Assembly: GCA_013373125.1 (NCBI GenBank)
Contig: JABXIK010000113.1
Coordinates: 1-50,951, forward strand
Direction of reading: 5' to 3'
Length of the DNA stretch: 50,951 nucleotides
From: Gammaproteobacteria bacterium
GTDB taxonomy: Bacteria > Pseudomonadota > Gammaproteobacteria > Pseudomonadales > Oceanobacteraceae
Shown: piece by piece, positions 35,097 to 43,410 of the stretch
Layout: each line of letters begins with the position of its first letter
Position numbering within the stretch: the first letter of the stretch is position 1
The notes under the pieces: generated by a model
Databases searched by the model: none
What the model saw: the letters and a program-made list of their open reading frames with translations, nothing else
Told to the model about the DNA's origin: nothing
Translations under genes and position numbers: made by a program

Positions 35097-38000
35097 ACGG
35101 TTTAGCTTAGCCGTGTTAACTATGCTTTTCATGGTGTGCCTGCCTGTACAGGCGGCACAGGTGTTATTTCTAGGTGATAATCACTTGTCTAAAGCCAAGA
35201 CAACTATTTTAAAAGAATCGGCAGATAAACGGGGCGTATCTTTAGATGCCTTCAGTGCTGGTAAATTTCAAAAAGAAAAAGGCTTGTCGGCTTTATGTCA
35301 ATACGATCTAGTTTTAATGCAAGCAGTGAGCAGTGAGGCCGCCAGTGGCATGTATAGTGAATACCCTAACGCTATGACGCAATGCAAAAATGTAAAAGTA
35401 TTAACCAGTGGCTTTGACCAATTTAAAACGTTAAATGTTGGCTTGTCAGAGATGGTTCGTAAGGACATTGATACTTACTTATCAAATGGTATTCGTGCCA
35501 ATTTTGAAAGCCTTTTTGCGTATATCAATACCAAGATATTTGATCGAAAACAGGACTATAAACCTGCGATTATTTTGCCACAAAATGGCTTTTATCATCC
35601 GCAGTTCCCCGAGCAATTAAGCGGTGATAAAACCGCGTTTTATCAATGGTTAGATAAACATAACGCGACGCCAAATACGGTAGCTGTTTTGTTTCACCGT
35701 AGTGCATTAGAAACTGAACAAACTCAAGTATTGGATCGCACTATTGAATCCATCGAAAAACAAGGCGGGCGAGCCTTAGGTGTATTCTTTGAAGGCCAAG
35801 ACAATAAAGATTTCATTGGTTTAGTGAAAGGTAAGGTTAATAGCATTATCAACTTTCGTATGCTGCACGAAGCCAATAAGAGTAAAGATGCGTTTACTGA
35901 GGTGAATGTGCCTGTACTGCATGGGCTAACATATCGTGATGGTGATCGTGAGGCGTTCGAAAAAGACCATGCAGGTATCAGTGCCATGATGTCTCCGTAC
36001 TTTTTAATGATGCCAGAAAGTGCCGGTGTCATTGATCCAACCATTGTCGCGTTTACTGATCCAAAGACTCGTACACCAGTACCCATGTTGGATCATATTG
36101 ATGCCATGGCCGATCGAGCCATTAAGCAAGGTTTGTTAAGTGTGACAAACAATGCAGATAAAAAGCTCACCATGTTTATTTGGAACTATCCTCCAGGGGA
36201 TAAAAATATGGGGGCGGCGTTTATGAATGTACCAGAGTCAATTGTGAATATCGCCAATGCGTTAAAACAGGATGGCTTTAATGTTCATGTAAAGTCGTCT
36301 GACACCCTAGTTGATGAAATTGGTAAGGTGTTGCGTCCATTTTATTCTAAACAAGGGCTTGAGAATTTAATGGATCAAGGTTTGAGTGATTATTTTCCAG
36401 TAAAAGATTATCAAGCATGGTTTGTGACGTTGCCACAGCACACACAAGATGCCATTACAAAACGCTGGGGTAAATTAGAAAACCATCCATATGTATGTGA
36501 TGTGAATGGCGAACCCGCGTTTATTATTCCGCAGATTAAAATGGGTAATTTGATCGTGATGCCACAACCGTCTCGTGGGAGTACAGAAGAAGAGCACTTG
36601 GCTTTGTACCATGATGTGAATAGCCCAATTAATCATTACTATTTGGCTGTGTATTTATACACAAAACAAAAATTTGCTACCAATGCGTTTATCAATTTGG
36701 GCACACATGGGTCGCAGGAGTGGTTGCCGGGTAAAGAGCGTGGTTTATCTATTTATGATGCACCACAGCTAACAGTAGGGAACACCCCAGTGGTTTATCC
36801 TTACATCATGGATAACGTCGGCGAGGCAATGCAGGGAAAACGTCGTGGTCGCGCCATTATGTTATCTCACATGACCCCAGGTTTTGCTGAGGCTGGATAT
36901 TACGGTGATATTGCGGACCTTGAAGAATTACAAGAAGAATATATGACACTTGCCGAAGGTAAGACGCAAGAGGTGGTAAAACAAAAAATCATTGAAGTGG
37001 CCACCAAGCTTAAAATATTCGAAGACGTAAGCTTTACTGAAGCTCAAATGAAACAAGATTTTCCAAAGTTCATGGAAGTCTTGCATGATTATTTAGAAGA
37101 GTTGTCCGCTGAATCACAGCCTCTAGGGTTACATACGTATGGTGATACCTTAAATGACGTACATTTAATGACGACGGTTGTGCAAATGCTGGGTGCAAAC
37201 TTTAAAGCTTTGGCGGTTGATTATGAAAAGAACAATACCATCAAGTTGAAAAATGCCCCTGATGTGTTTTCACAAAAAATGGAAGACAACAAGGTTGTAC
37301 AACTGGATGAGACACCTGGGTTTAAATTGTTATGGGCCCATGTGATGGAAAAGCAATCGCTTAATGTATCCGATCAGCTTAATGCATTCTTAGTACAAGC
37401 TGATGACTTTACAGGACGCATTCGTGGGCAAATGGAATTACCAAACTTAATAGCTTCATTAAACGGTCAGTTTATCGATGTGGGTTATGGAGGCGATCCT
37501 GTACGCGCCCATGATGCGGTACCCACGGGTAAAAATCTCTTAGGCTTTAATCCAGGTAAGGTGCCATCAAAATCGGCATGGGAAGTTGGCAGTAAATTAG
37601 TCGAAGATTTAATTGCCAAGCATTATGCCGAGAAAGGTGAATACCCAGATAAGTTAGCCTTCTCACTTTGGTCACTCGAGACCATGCGTCATCATGGCGT
37701 ATTGGAAAGCCAGGTGATGGCAGCCATGGGTGTGAAACCAAAATGGGATGATAACGGCTTTTTGAAGGGTACAGAAATCATTCCTTACAGCGAATTAAAA
37801 CGACCTCGTGTAGACGTGGTGTTGTCTGCTACGGGTTTGTATCGTGATGCCTTTCCAAATGTGATGCTGATGTTGGCGAAAGCCATTAAGGATGTGGCGC
37901 AATTAAAAGAAGATAACAATTCTATCTATGCACACAGCCAAGCTTTAAAAGCGGCTTTATTAAAAGAAGGCAAGAGTGAAGATGATGCTCAATATCTGTC

Positions 38001-39027
38001 TAGTGTACGTATATTTTCTAATGAAACAGGCGCCTATGGCAGTGGCCTTGCGGATACCGCGCTAGCAACTGATAGCTGGGAAACCGATGGCAAGCTAGCG
38101 GACTTGTATTTGAAACGCATGGGTTATGCCTTTGGTAGTGATGAAAACCGTTGGAGTGAGAAAGTATCGGGTCTATACGATAAAGCCTTATCGGGTACCG
38201 ATGCGGTATTGTTCAGTCGTTCTACGAATCTATACGGTATGATCACCAGTGATGATCCATTCCAATATTTTGGTGGGTTATCCCTAGCGATTCGTAATCT
38301 AGATGGCAAGAGCCCAGAAATGTACGTGGCCAATTTGCGTGAGAAAGATAAAGCCAAGAGTGAAAGCTTCGATCGCTTCATGGCGCGGGAATTACGCAAT
38401 CGCAGCTTCCATCCTCGCTGGATTGAAGAGGTTCAAAAAGAAGGATACGCTGGTGCTTTAGAAATTCTGGATCGAGTGAATAACTTTTGGGGCTGGACAG
38501 TCATGCACCCAGATGGCATTACCGATCAACAGTGGCAAGAGTTTGCAGATATTTATGTTAAGGATAAATATGACATGAATATGCGCGAGTTTTTCGAAAA
38601 TGCTAATCCGACGAATCTTGCACAAATAATTGAGCGCATGTTAGAAGCTGAACGCAAAGTTTATTGGCAAACGGATGATGCGACCATCAAAGAATTGGTT
38701 GAAACCTATCTAGAGGTGAAACGTGATCATGCTGTGTTGACTGATAATCAAGCGTTTAATGAGTATCTTGCCAATAAAGCACAAGGATTTGGATTAGCGC
38801 CTCTTTTAGAAAGTGCTAATCAAGCGTTAGCGCAAGATTTAGCTCAGTCAGCACAAGCCAGTACTTCTGATGAGATGGTTGAAGGACAGAAACTCGAACA
38901 ACAAGATCAACCTGTTATGGAAAATGACTTTGATTGGCAGACCTTTGGGTTTGCGCTGTTACTATTGTTGGCAATGGCTTTTGGTGGTGTGATGCAAAAT
39001 CGCAGTATCAAGGTACAAGCAGCATAA
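35089..39027 (+). CDS. secreted, membrane-anchored CobN-like (de)chelatase, HmuS-like
   Basis: A 1312-residue CobN/magnesium-chelatase-H family protein. The ATG at 35089 has AAAGGA upstream and encodes a signal peptide (FSLAVLTMLFMVCLPVQA). The CobN core includes PQPSRGSTEEEHLALYHD and NLGTHGSQEWLPGKERGLS, the family signature. The C-terminus has a membrane helix (WQTFGFALLLLLAMAFGGVM) and a short basic tail, so the bulk lies in the periplasm. Classical CobN is cytoplasmic and works with AAA+ CobS/CobT; no such genes are here. Bacteroides HmuS, of similar context, removes iron from haem. The same activity, driven through the ExbB/DUF2149 pair, is my inference. Confidence 0.88.
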   Translation: MNKRFSLAVLTMLFMVCLPVQAAQVLFLGDNHLSKAKTTILKESADKRGVSLDAFSAGKFQKEKGLSALCQYDLVLMQAVSSEAASGMYSEYPNAMTQCKNVKVLTSGFDQFKTLNVGLSEMVRKDIDTYLSNGIRANFESLFAYINTKIFDRKQDYKPAIILPQNGFYHPQFPEQLSGDKTAFYQWLDKHNATPNTVAVLFHRSALETEQTQVLDRTIESIEKQGGRALGVFFEGQDNKDFIGLVKGKVNSIINFRMLHEANKSKDAFTEVNVPVLHGLTYRDGDREAFEKDHAGISAMMSPYFLMMPESAGVIDPTIVAFTDPKTRTPVPMLDHIDAMADRAIKQGLLSVTNNADKKLTMFIWNYPPGDKNMGAAFMNVPESIVNIANALKQDGFNVHVKSSDTLVDEIGKVLRPFYSKQGLENLMDQGLSDYFPVKDYQAWFVTLPQHTQDAITKRWGKLENHPYVCDVNGEPAFIIPQIKMGNLIVMPQPSRGSTEEEHLALYHDVNSPINHYYLAVYLYTKQKFATNAFINLGTHGSQEWLPGKERGLSIYDAPQLTVGNTPVVYPYIMDNVGEAMQGKRRGRAIMLSHMTPGFAEAGYYGDIADLEELQEEYMTLAEGKTQEVVKQKIIEVATKLKIFEDVSFTEAQMKQDFPKFMEVLHDYLEELSAESQPLGLHTYGDTLNDVHLMTTVVQMLGANFKALAVDYEKNNTIKLKNAPDVFSQKMEDNKVVQLDETPGFKLLWAHVMEKQSLNVSDQLNAFLVQADDFTGRIRGQMELPNLIASLNGQFIDVGYGGDPVRAHDAVPTGKNLLGFNPGKVPSKSAWEVGSKLVEDLIAKHYAEKGEYPDKLAFSLWSLETMRHHGVLESQVMAAMGVKPKWDDNGFLKGTEIIPYSELKRPRVDVVLSATGLYRDAFPNVMLMLAKAIKDVAQLKEDNNSIYAHSQALKAALLKEGKSEDDAQYLSSVRIFSNETGAYGSGLADTALATDSWETDGKLADLYLKRMGYAFGSDENRWSEKVSGLYDKALSGTDAVLFSRSTNLYGMITSDDPFQYFGGLSLAIRNLDGKSPEMYVANLREKDKAKSESFDRFMARELRNRSFHPRWIEEVQKEGYAGALEILDRVNNFWGWTVMHPDGITDQQWQEFADIYVKDKYDMNMREFFENANPTNLAQIIERMLEAERKVYWQTDDATIKELVETYLEVKRDHAVLTDNQAFNEYLANKAQGFGLAPLLESANQALAQDLAQSAQASTSDEMVEGQKLEQQDQPVMENDFDWQTFGFALLLLLAMAFGGVMQNRSIKVQAA

Positions 39028-39055
39028 TAGTCAAATAAATAGATACAAATACGCT

Positions 39056-39086
39056 AAGGCACAATGGCAACATTGTGCCTTTTTTA
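39056..39086 (+). terminator. rho-independent terminator of the Hmu-like operon
   Basis: AAGGCACAATG-GCAA-CATTGTGCCTT forms an 11-bp perfect stem followed by TTTTT, 29 bp past the stop of the CobN-like gene. Confidence 0.9.
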
Positions 39087-39288
39087 TTGGAAAAATTAGC
39101 CTCAAATATACTTGAGGATTTTTTCTTATTGCCCAATTTTGTAACGGATTAAATTCGGTTGCGTTAACCCAGTGCAACGCTGAGTAACAGAATTGTCATG
39201 ATAATCTTAAAAACAAAATTAAATTTTATTTGAGTATGACTTACAAGAATTTCCTCCTTAAAAACCCCTGCAATTCGATACCAGACCA

Positions 39289-39304
39289 TGGCATAGGGTG
39301 TGCA
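39289..39304 (+). promoter_or_regulatory. sigma-54-like promoter (-24/-12) for the cyanophycinase gene
   Basis: TGGCATAGGGTGTGCA keeps the key GG (-24) and GC (-12) of the consensus TGGCACG-N4-TTGCA with the correct 10-bp spacing, with three mismatches elsewhere. It lies 54 bp upstream of the ATG. RpoN control fits a nitrogen-polymer peptidase. Confidence 0.5.
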
Positions 39305-39357
39305 AATGCAGTTCTGCGTTTATCGCCTTTAAGCGATAACCCCATCCTGGAGGAAAT

Positions 39358-40767
39358 ATGAAAAAAATAATTCAACTCACAATGGCAGGAGCTATTATGG
39401 CGGCAAGCTCAGCTGCATTAGCTTGCACCACGGAAGAAAGTGCCTCTAATAATTCAGATTCAACGCCAACATCCGGTTTGTGTTCGGGAGTGATGTTGTC
39501 AGGTAGCATTTCGGATCGACGAGATGTGGATTGGTTCAGTTTCGAAGTGGCAGAAGGCGGTCGTGTTGATGTGTCCCTTGACCATAGTGGCAGCGATGAC
39601 TTTGATTGGGATTTATACCCTGAAACTGGATCGGCTATTGCCAGTGGTGCAACCTCGCAAGTACCTGAGATTGGCGGAACGTCCGTGAGTAGTGCTGGTA
39701 CCTATTTTGTGAAAGTCAGTCGTTATTCAGGTACCGGATGGTATGAGCTGACGGTGGACTTCCCACAATCCACATCCGGTAGTGGCAACCCTGATCCTGA
39801 CCCAGAACCTGGTGTATGTAACTATGGCTCAGCCCCGTCGAAACCAGGGGGCTTTAAAGGGTATCTGTTAGGGAATGCTGCTGATAGCTGTAACAATCTA
39901 ACAGCTGGTAATGGCGCGACCTTGTTGATGGGTGGTGGCAGTGATGTGGATGCGGCGTTTTCTCAAAATGTTAAATCACATGTAGGCAGTGGTGCTGACG
40001 TCGTCATCTTAAGAACCTCAGGAACCGATGCTTACAATGATTATCTTTATAGCTTAATGAATGCAGACTCGGTTAATACTTTGATTGTGGATAGTGTATC
40101 TAAAGCCAATAGTGATTATGTTGAATGGGCGGTTAAGAGTGCCGAGTTTGTATTCGTATCCGGTGGCGATCAATCTGAGTATTTGAATCTTTGGGCCGGT
40201 ACAAAGCTGCAATCTGCCTTACAACATGTATATGACAAAGGTGGTGTGATTGGTGGTACCTCAGCGGGTATGGCCATGATGTCTTCAACTGTATATGACC
40301 CAGATGGCATTTTAGGTGCTATTTCAGATGAAGTGGTGACAGATCTGTGTCATGCAACATTAAATTTCTCTAGTGGTATGTTAAATATTCCGGCGCTGGC
40401 CAATACTGTAACGGATACCCATTTCCAACAACGTGATCGTATGGGACGCGCAGTGGTATTTTTAGCCAATCAATCTGTTAACCATAAAATCATTGCGGCA
40501 AGTGAAGCGACAGCATTATTTGTGAAATCTAATGGTGATGCTGTGGCAGTGGGTGATGATGAAGTGTATGTACTTTACAATGGTGCAACCACAGATTTAT
40601 ATCAAGCTCAATGTGGTAAAGCGGTGATATACGATAATGTTAATCGTATTAAACTGGTGCCTAGTCAGAGCGTCAACCTGAATACGCTGAATCATAACGG
40701 CAATGAGATTACGATATCGGTTGATGGCACGCAGTCCAATTATTATTCGCCATCTTCACCGTATTAA
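39358..40767 (+). CDS. secreted cyanophycinase-like S51 peptidase with PPC domain
   Basis: A 469-residue exported protein: signal peptide (to about ALA, 22), then a bacterial pre-peptidase C-terminal (PPC) domain (about 40-138; DVDWFSFEV, TYFVKVSRYSGTGWYELTV), a Pro/Asp linker (PDPDPEPG) and an S51 domain. The nucleophile Ser lies in GGTSAGMAMM, with FVSGGDQSEYLNLW and DTHFQQRDRMGR, all typical of cyanophycinase, which cuts the Asp-Arg polymer cyanophycin into dipeptides. The signal peptide indicates extracellular use, as for CphE. It has strong GGAGG and a sigma-54-like promoter, and ends at a strong terminator. Confidence 0.9.
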   Translation: MKKIIQLTMAGAIMAASSAALACTTEESASNNSDSTPTSGLCSGVMLSGSISDRRDVDWFSFEVAEGGRVDVSLDHSGSDDFDWDLYPETGSAIASGATSQVPEIGGTSVSSAGTYFVKVSRYSGTGWYELTVDFPQSTSGSGNPDPDPEPGVCNYGSAPSKPGGFKGYLLGNAADSCNNLTAGNGATLLMGGGSDVDAAFSQNVKSHVGSGADVVILRTSGTDAYNDYLYSLMNADSVNTLIVDSVSKANSDYVEWAVKSAEFVFVSGGDQSEYLNLWAGTKLQSALQHVYDKGGVIGGTSAGMAMMSSTVYDPDGILGAISDEVVTDLCHATLNFSSGMLNIPALANTVTDTHFQQRDRMGRAVVFLANQSVNHKIIAASEATALFVKSNGDAVAVGDDEVYVLYNGATTDLYQAQCGKAVIYDNVNRIKLVPSQSVNLNTLNHNGNEITISVDGTQSNYYSPSSPY

Positions 40768-40804
40768 TCGAATCAATTTATTATAATAACCCCGCATGAA
40801 TATT

Positions 40805-40835
40805 GGCGCTGTGGCAACACAGCGCCTTTTTTTTT
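40805..40835 (+). terminator. rho-independent terminator
   Basis: GGCGCTGTG-GCAA-CACAGCGCC with nine T following ends the cyanophycinase transcript, 5 bp before the stop of the convergent lipoprotein gene. Confidence 0.92.
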
Positions 40836-40839
40836 GAAC

Positions 40840-41655
40840 TTAATCCATTTGATCATTTTGATTAATTAATTGACTCAATTTGTGTTCGGCTTTTTTGCTG
40901 ATTGGGTCATTAGAAAACTCTTCCATAATCTTACGGAAGAAATAACTGGATTTTTTCAAGCTTTTCTCTGGGTTTTGCTCGCTCATGTAAATCAAACCCA
41001 GTTGATATAATGATTTTGCTTTAATGCTGTCGCTTGACCCTGGGTTTTCATAAACCGTCAGGTAAACCCCGTTAGCGTCTTCTAAGCGACCTTCGCGGAT
41101 TGCGCGTTCACTCATAGGGGTTAAATCTGGATCAAAGGTGGAGAGTGGCTTATTTAATAGACGATCTTTGTCCACATGACTTAATAATTGCTCGGGCGTC
41201 ATTTGCACCGTTTCAGCTTTGCGCGCTTCGATGATATCCAAACGCTTATGAATACGGTCTTGTAATATGCTGTATGGGAATTCGATTAGGTGGCGGTGGA
41301 AATAGGCTTTGGCTTTTTCATCATCGCGATCCGTATTGAACCGGTTCATATAAATCAGACCAATTTGATAGATGGCGATGCTTTTCATGTCTGAGCTGTA
41401 GTCATCTTTACCATAGCCCAGTAAGTAAGTATCGATGACATCGTTGCTGCGGTTTTCCACAATGCCATTTAATGAATATGTGAGTAGGTCGGGCTCTTCA
41501 TCCAATGCAGCGGCTGCTTTTAGGCGCAGGCTTTGTTTGTATTTTAAGAATTCATGGTTACCACCGCCGGCAAGCACTAAGGGGGTGGTAGGGGAGCAGC
41601 CTGAATTAATAGTAACAGTGATAAGTAATAATAAAGGTGTGAGAACGCGTAGCAT
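40840..41655 (-). CDS. hypothetical lipoprotein with TPR-like repeats
   Basis: A 271-residue lipoprotein with lipobox NSGC (C20). Two similar helical blocks carry YQIGLIYMNRFN...AKAYFHRHLIEFPYS and YQLGLIYMSEQN...SSYFFRKIMEEFSND, clear SEL1/TPR-like repeats about 120 residues apart. It is likely an envelope scaffold protein. No enzyme motif is seen. It lies on the minus strand ahead of the transglycosylase group, with a 114-bp gap to it. Confidence 0.75.
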   Translation of the reverse strand: MLRVLTPLLLLITVTINSGCSPTTPLVLAGGGNHEFLKYKQSLRLKAAAALDEEPDLLTYSLNGIVENRSNDVIDTYLLGYGKDDYSSDMKSIAIYQIGLIYMNRFNTDRDDEKAKAYFHRHLIEFPYSILQDRIHKRLDIIEARKAETVQMTPEQLLSHVDKDRLLNKPLSTFDPDLTPMSERAIREGRLEDANGVYLTVYENPGSSDSIKAKSLYQLGLIYMSEQNPEKSLKKSSYFFRKIMEEFSNDPISKKAEHKLSQLINQNDQMD

Positions 41656-41769
41656 GGGGATTTCCTATCAATAAATGGGGGCAGTTTACTGTGGGAAATA
41701 TGCTCTGCAAGTACCTAAATCAAGTTTTTCAGGTTATGGCGGCTTTTGACTCTCTCTTAGAACCAAGGT

Positions 41770-42627
41770 CTAGAAAAATCGCCAATTTAGGTATTTTTGG
41801 TATTGCACTGGGCTTATGTATTCTTTGAAGCGCATGTCTTGCAATATTCGACGATATTTACGTTTATGGCGTTTTGCTAAATATTGATTTTGATAAACAG
41901 TGAAGTGATATTTTCTTGGGCTCGGCATCAGTATCGCTAAAAACGCCCCTTGAGCGGCATTTAATTTACTAGCGGGCTGCTTGAAATAATATTGTGCAGC
42001 TTGCTCGACTCCATAAATGTCTGGACCAAATTCTACGATATTTAAGTAAAGCTCTAAGATCTCATTTTTACTTAACGCTTGCTCTAAGCGTTTAGTCACC
42101 AATAATTCTTTTAACTTACGGTATAGGGTTTTGTTATTTTCCAGATAGATATTTTTAACAGTTTGCTGAGTGATCGTACTGGCACCAAAGCTCCATTCGC
42201 GGCGTTTGATGTTTTCGCCAAGAGCACTGATCAAGGCATCATAGTCAATGCCTTGGTGAGTGAAAAAGTCACCGTCTTCACTCATTACGATGGCATATAA
42301 GAGCTCGCGATTAATTTGATCGATTCCAACCCATTTATATTGTTTAAAACCATCTGGATTGTCTTTTAATTGAACCTGTACGCTTTCAGTGGCCGCTTGT
42401 TTGGCCTGTGCAAAGCCGTTTTGTTCAAAATGTGGCAGGCTTTCAAGTAGGGTAAACACGTAGATAAAGAGCACTGTCGCGGCAAACCACACCAAGGCTC
42501 CAGTGAACATAAAAATGGATTTCACTAAATGATATGGGCTAACAGCAACTCGAATAATGCGGTTACGCAGGCGCTTCCAAGGGTTGGTTTCGAGATCGTT
42601 TAAATACTCATCCTTGATTCTGAACAT
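41770..42627 (-). CDS. monofunctional GT51 peptidoglycan glycosyltransferase
   Basis: A 285-residue inner-membrane protein with one N-terminal helix (about 41-62, LVWFAATVLFIYVFTLL). The GT51 domain shows SEDGDFFTHQGID with the catalytic Glu, GASTITQQTVKNIYL, and KLKELLVTKRLEQALSKNEI...YLNIVEFGPDIYGVEQAAQYYF. It polymerises lipid II glycan chains. There is no transpeptidase domain, so it is MtgA-like; the longer cytoplasmic N-terminus differs from E. coli MtgA (about 240 residues). Confidence 0.9.
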   Translation of the reverse strand: MFRIKDEYLNDLETNPWKRLRNRIIRVAVSPYHLVKSIFMFTGALVWFAATVLFIYVFTLLESLPHFEQNGFAQAKQAATESVQVQLKDNPDGFKQYKWVGIDQINRELLYAIVMSEDGDFFTHQGIDYDALISALGENIKRREWSFGASTITQQTVKNIYLENNKTLYRKLKELLVTKRLEQALSKNEILELYLNIVEFGPDIYGVEQAAQYYFKQPASKLNAAQGAFLAILMPSPRKYHFTVYQNQYLAKRHKRKYRRILQDMRFKEYISPVQYQKYLNWRFF

Positions 42628-42666
42628 GTTAACTCAGTTGTAAATGAAGGTGATGCACAGATTACC

Positions 42667-43335
42667 TTAGGATGAGTGCTTGGCCAAATGAGCCATGGCG
42701 GCAAGCGCATCAGGGTCTTTGGCTTTGATCTTGTTGGCGATGGTGTGCTGAAAGAAATAATGGAAGTCTTTTCTATGTTGCACGCTGAATAGGCAATCGT
42801 CTCCGGTTAAGACTGGCGTACTGTGAACGTCGTCTTCTTCAACACACATAGCCAATACGCTGCCATCATTGTACAGGCGCCAAGAATGAATCTCTTGAAT
42901 CATAAAGCTGTTGAAGTGGTCATGACTGAATACCGCATGGGAGCCTATTAGGTCAGGAATTTCCTGAATCACAGTGGCCGGTTTACTGGCAATGACGGGG
43001 TAATATTGCGCGCTTTGACGCAGGAATTCCGCTTTGTAGCTGGGGGCTTCAAATAAAATCTGTCCCGTTTGGGTATCCATAAAGCCTTCCCAGTGGCCAT
43101 TTAAAGGGTCATCCAAAGAGCGGCAAGCCACCAGTCGATTCAGCCAAGGAACCATACCGTCAATGTGTCCATCGCTCCATATGGCCCAGCAGAGAACTTT
43201 TAAACTGAAGATTTGATCGGATGAATCATTGGTATACAGCATCTCAATGCCGTCTAATTCGGGTAATAGACGCTGTATATTGGGTAGGGCTCTTTTGTGT
43301 TGCCTAAAATCAATAACATCGGCTCGTTTGGCCAT
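42667..43335 (-). CDS. hypothetical cytoplasmic protein
   Basis: A 222-residue soluble protein with no recognised family. The ATG at 43335 has GGAG 5 bp upstream; a GTG at 43341 overlaps that site. It contains many Trp/His residues (AIWSDGHIDGMVPW, NGHWEGFMDTQTG, IQEIHSWRLYNDGSVLAM) and a C-terminal His-rich stretch (QHRKDFHYFFQH). The layout DGH...W and DDLP-like acidic loops do not give a clear enzyme signature. It lies 39 bp upstream of the transglycosylase gene on the same strand, so the two may share a transcript. Confidence 0.7.
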   Translation of the reverse strand: MAKRADVIDFRQHKRALPNIQRLLPELDGIEMLYTNDSSDQIFSLKVLCWAIWSDGHIDGMVPWLNRLVACRSLDDPLNGHWEGFMDTQTGQILFEAPSYKAEFLRQSAQYYPVIASKPATVIQEIPDLIGSHAVFSHDHFNSFMIQEIHSWRLYNDGSVLAMCVEEDDVHSTPVLTGDDCLFSVQHRKDFHYFFQHTIANKIKAKDPDALAAMAHLAKHSS

Positions 43336-43410
43336 ATTCACTCCAAGGCTTTATTGCGACTGCTTCCTGCACTTAGTTTGAGTATAGGTGCAAAAATCCT
43401 TGGACTATGA

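Larger units (their letters stand above)
39028..39357. other. 330-bp intergenic region: terminator, sigma-54-like promoter, leader hairpin
   Basis: From left to right it holds the operon terminator (39056-39086), an A/T-rich stretch, an imperfect dyad GTTGC-N11-GCAAC (about 39158-39178) that could be an NtrC-like enhancer, the sigma-54-like promoter (39289-39304), a leader hairpin ATCGC-CTTTAA-GCGAT, and a GGAGG ribosome-binding site. No gene is visible. Confidence 0.5.

Noticed and set aside
31071..39027. Cobalamin uptake (BtuB-like) plus cobaltochelatase CobN operon
   Set aside because: The control region (30907-31070) is too short and lacks a cobalamin riboswitch, no cobalamin-synthesis genes are present, and the HmuY-like lipoprotein, haem-type receptor motif and exported CobN-like protein fit haem better.
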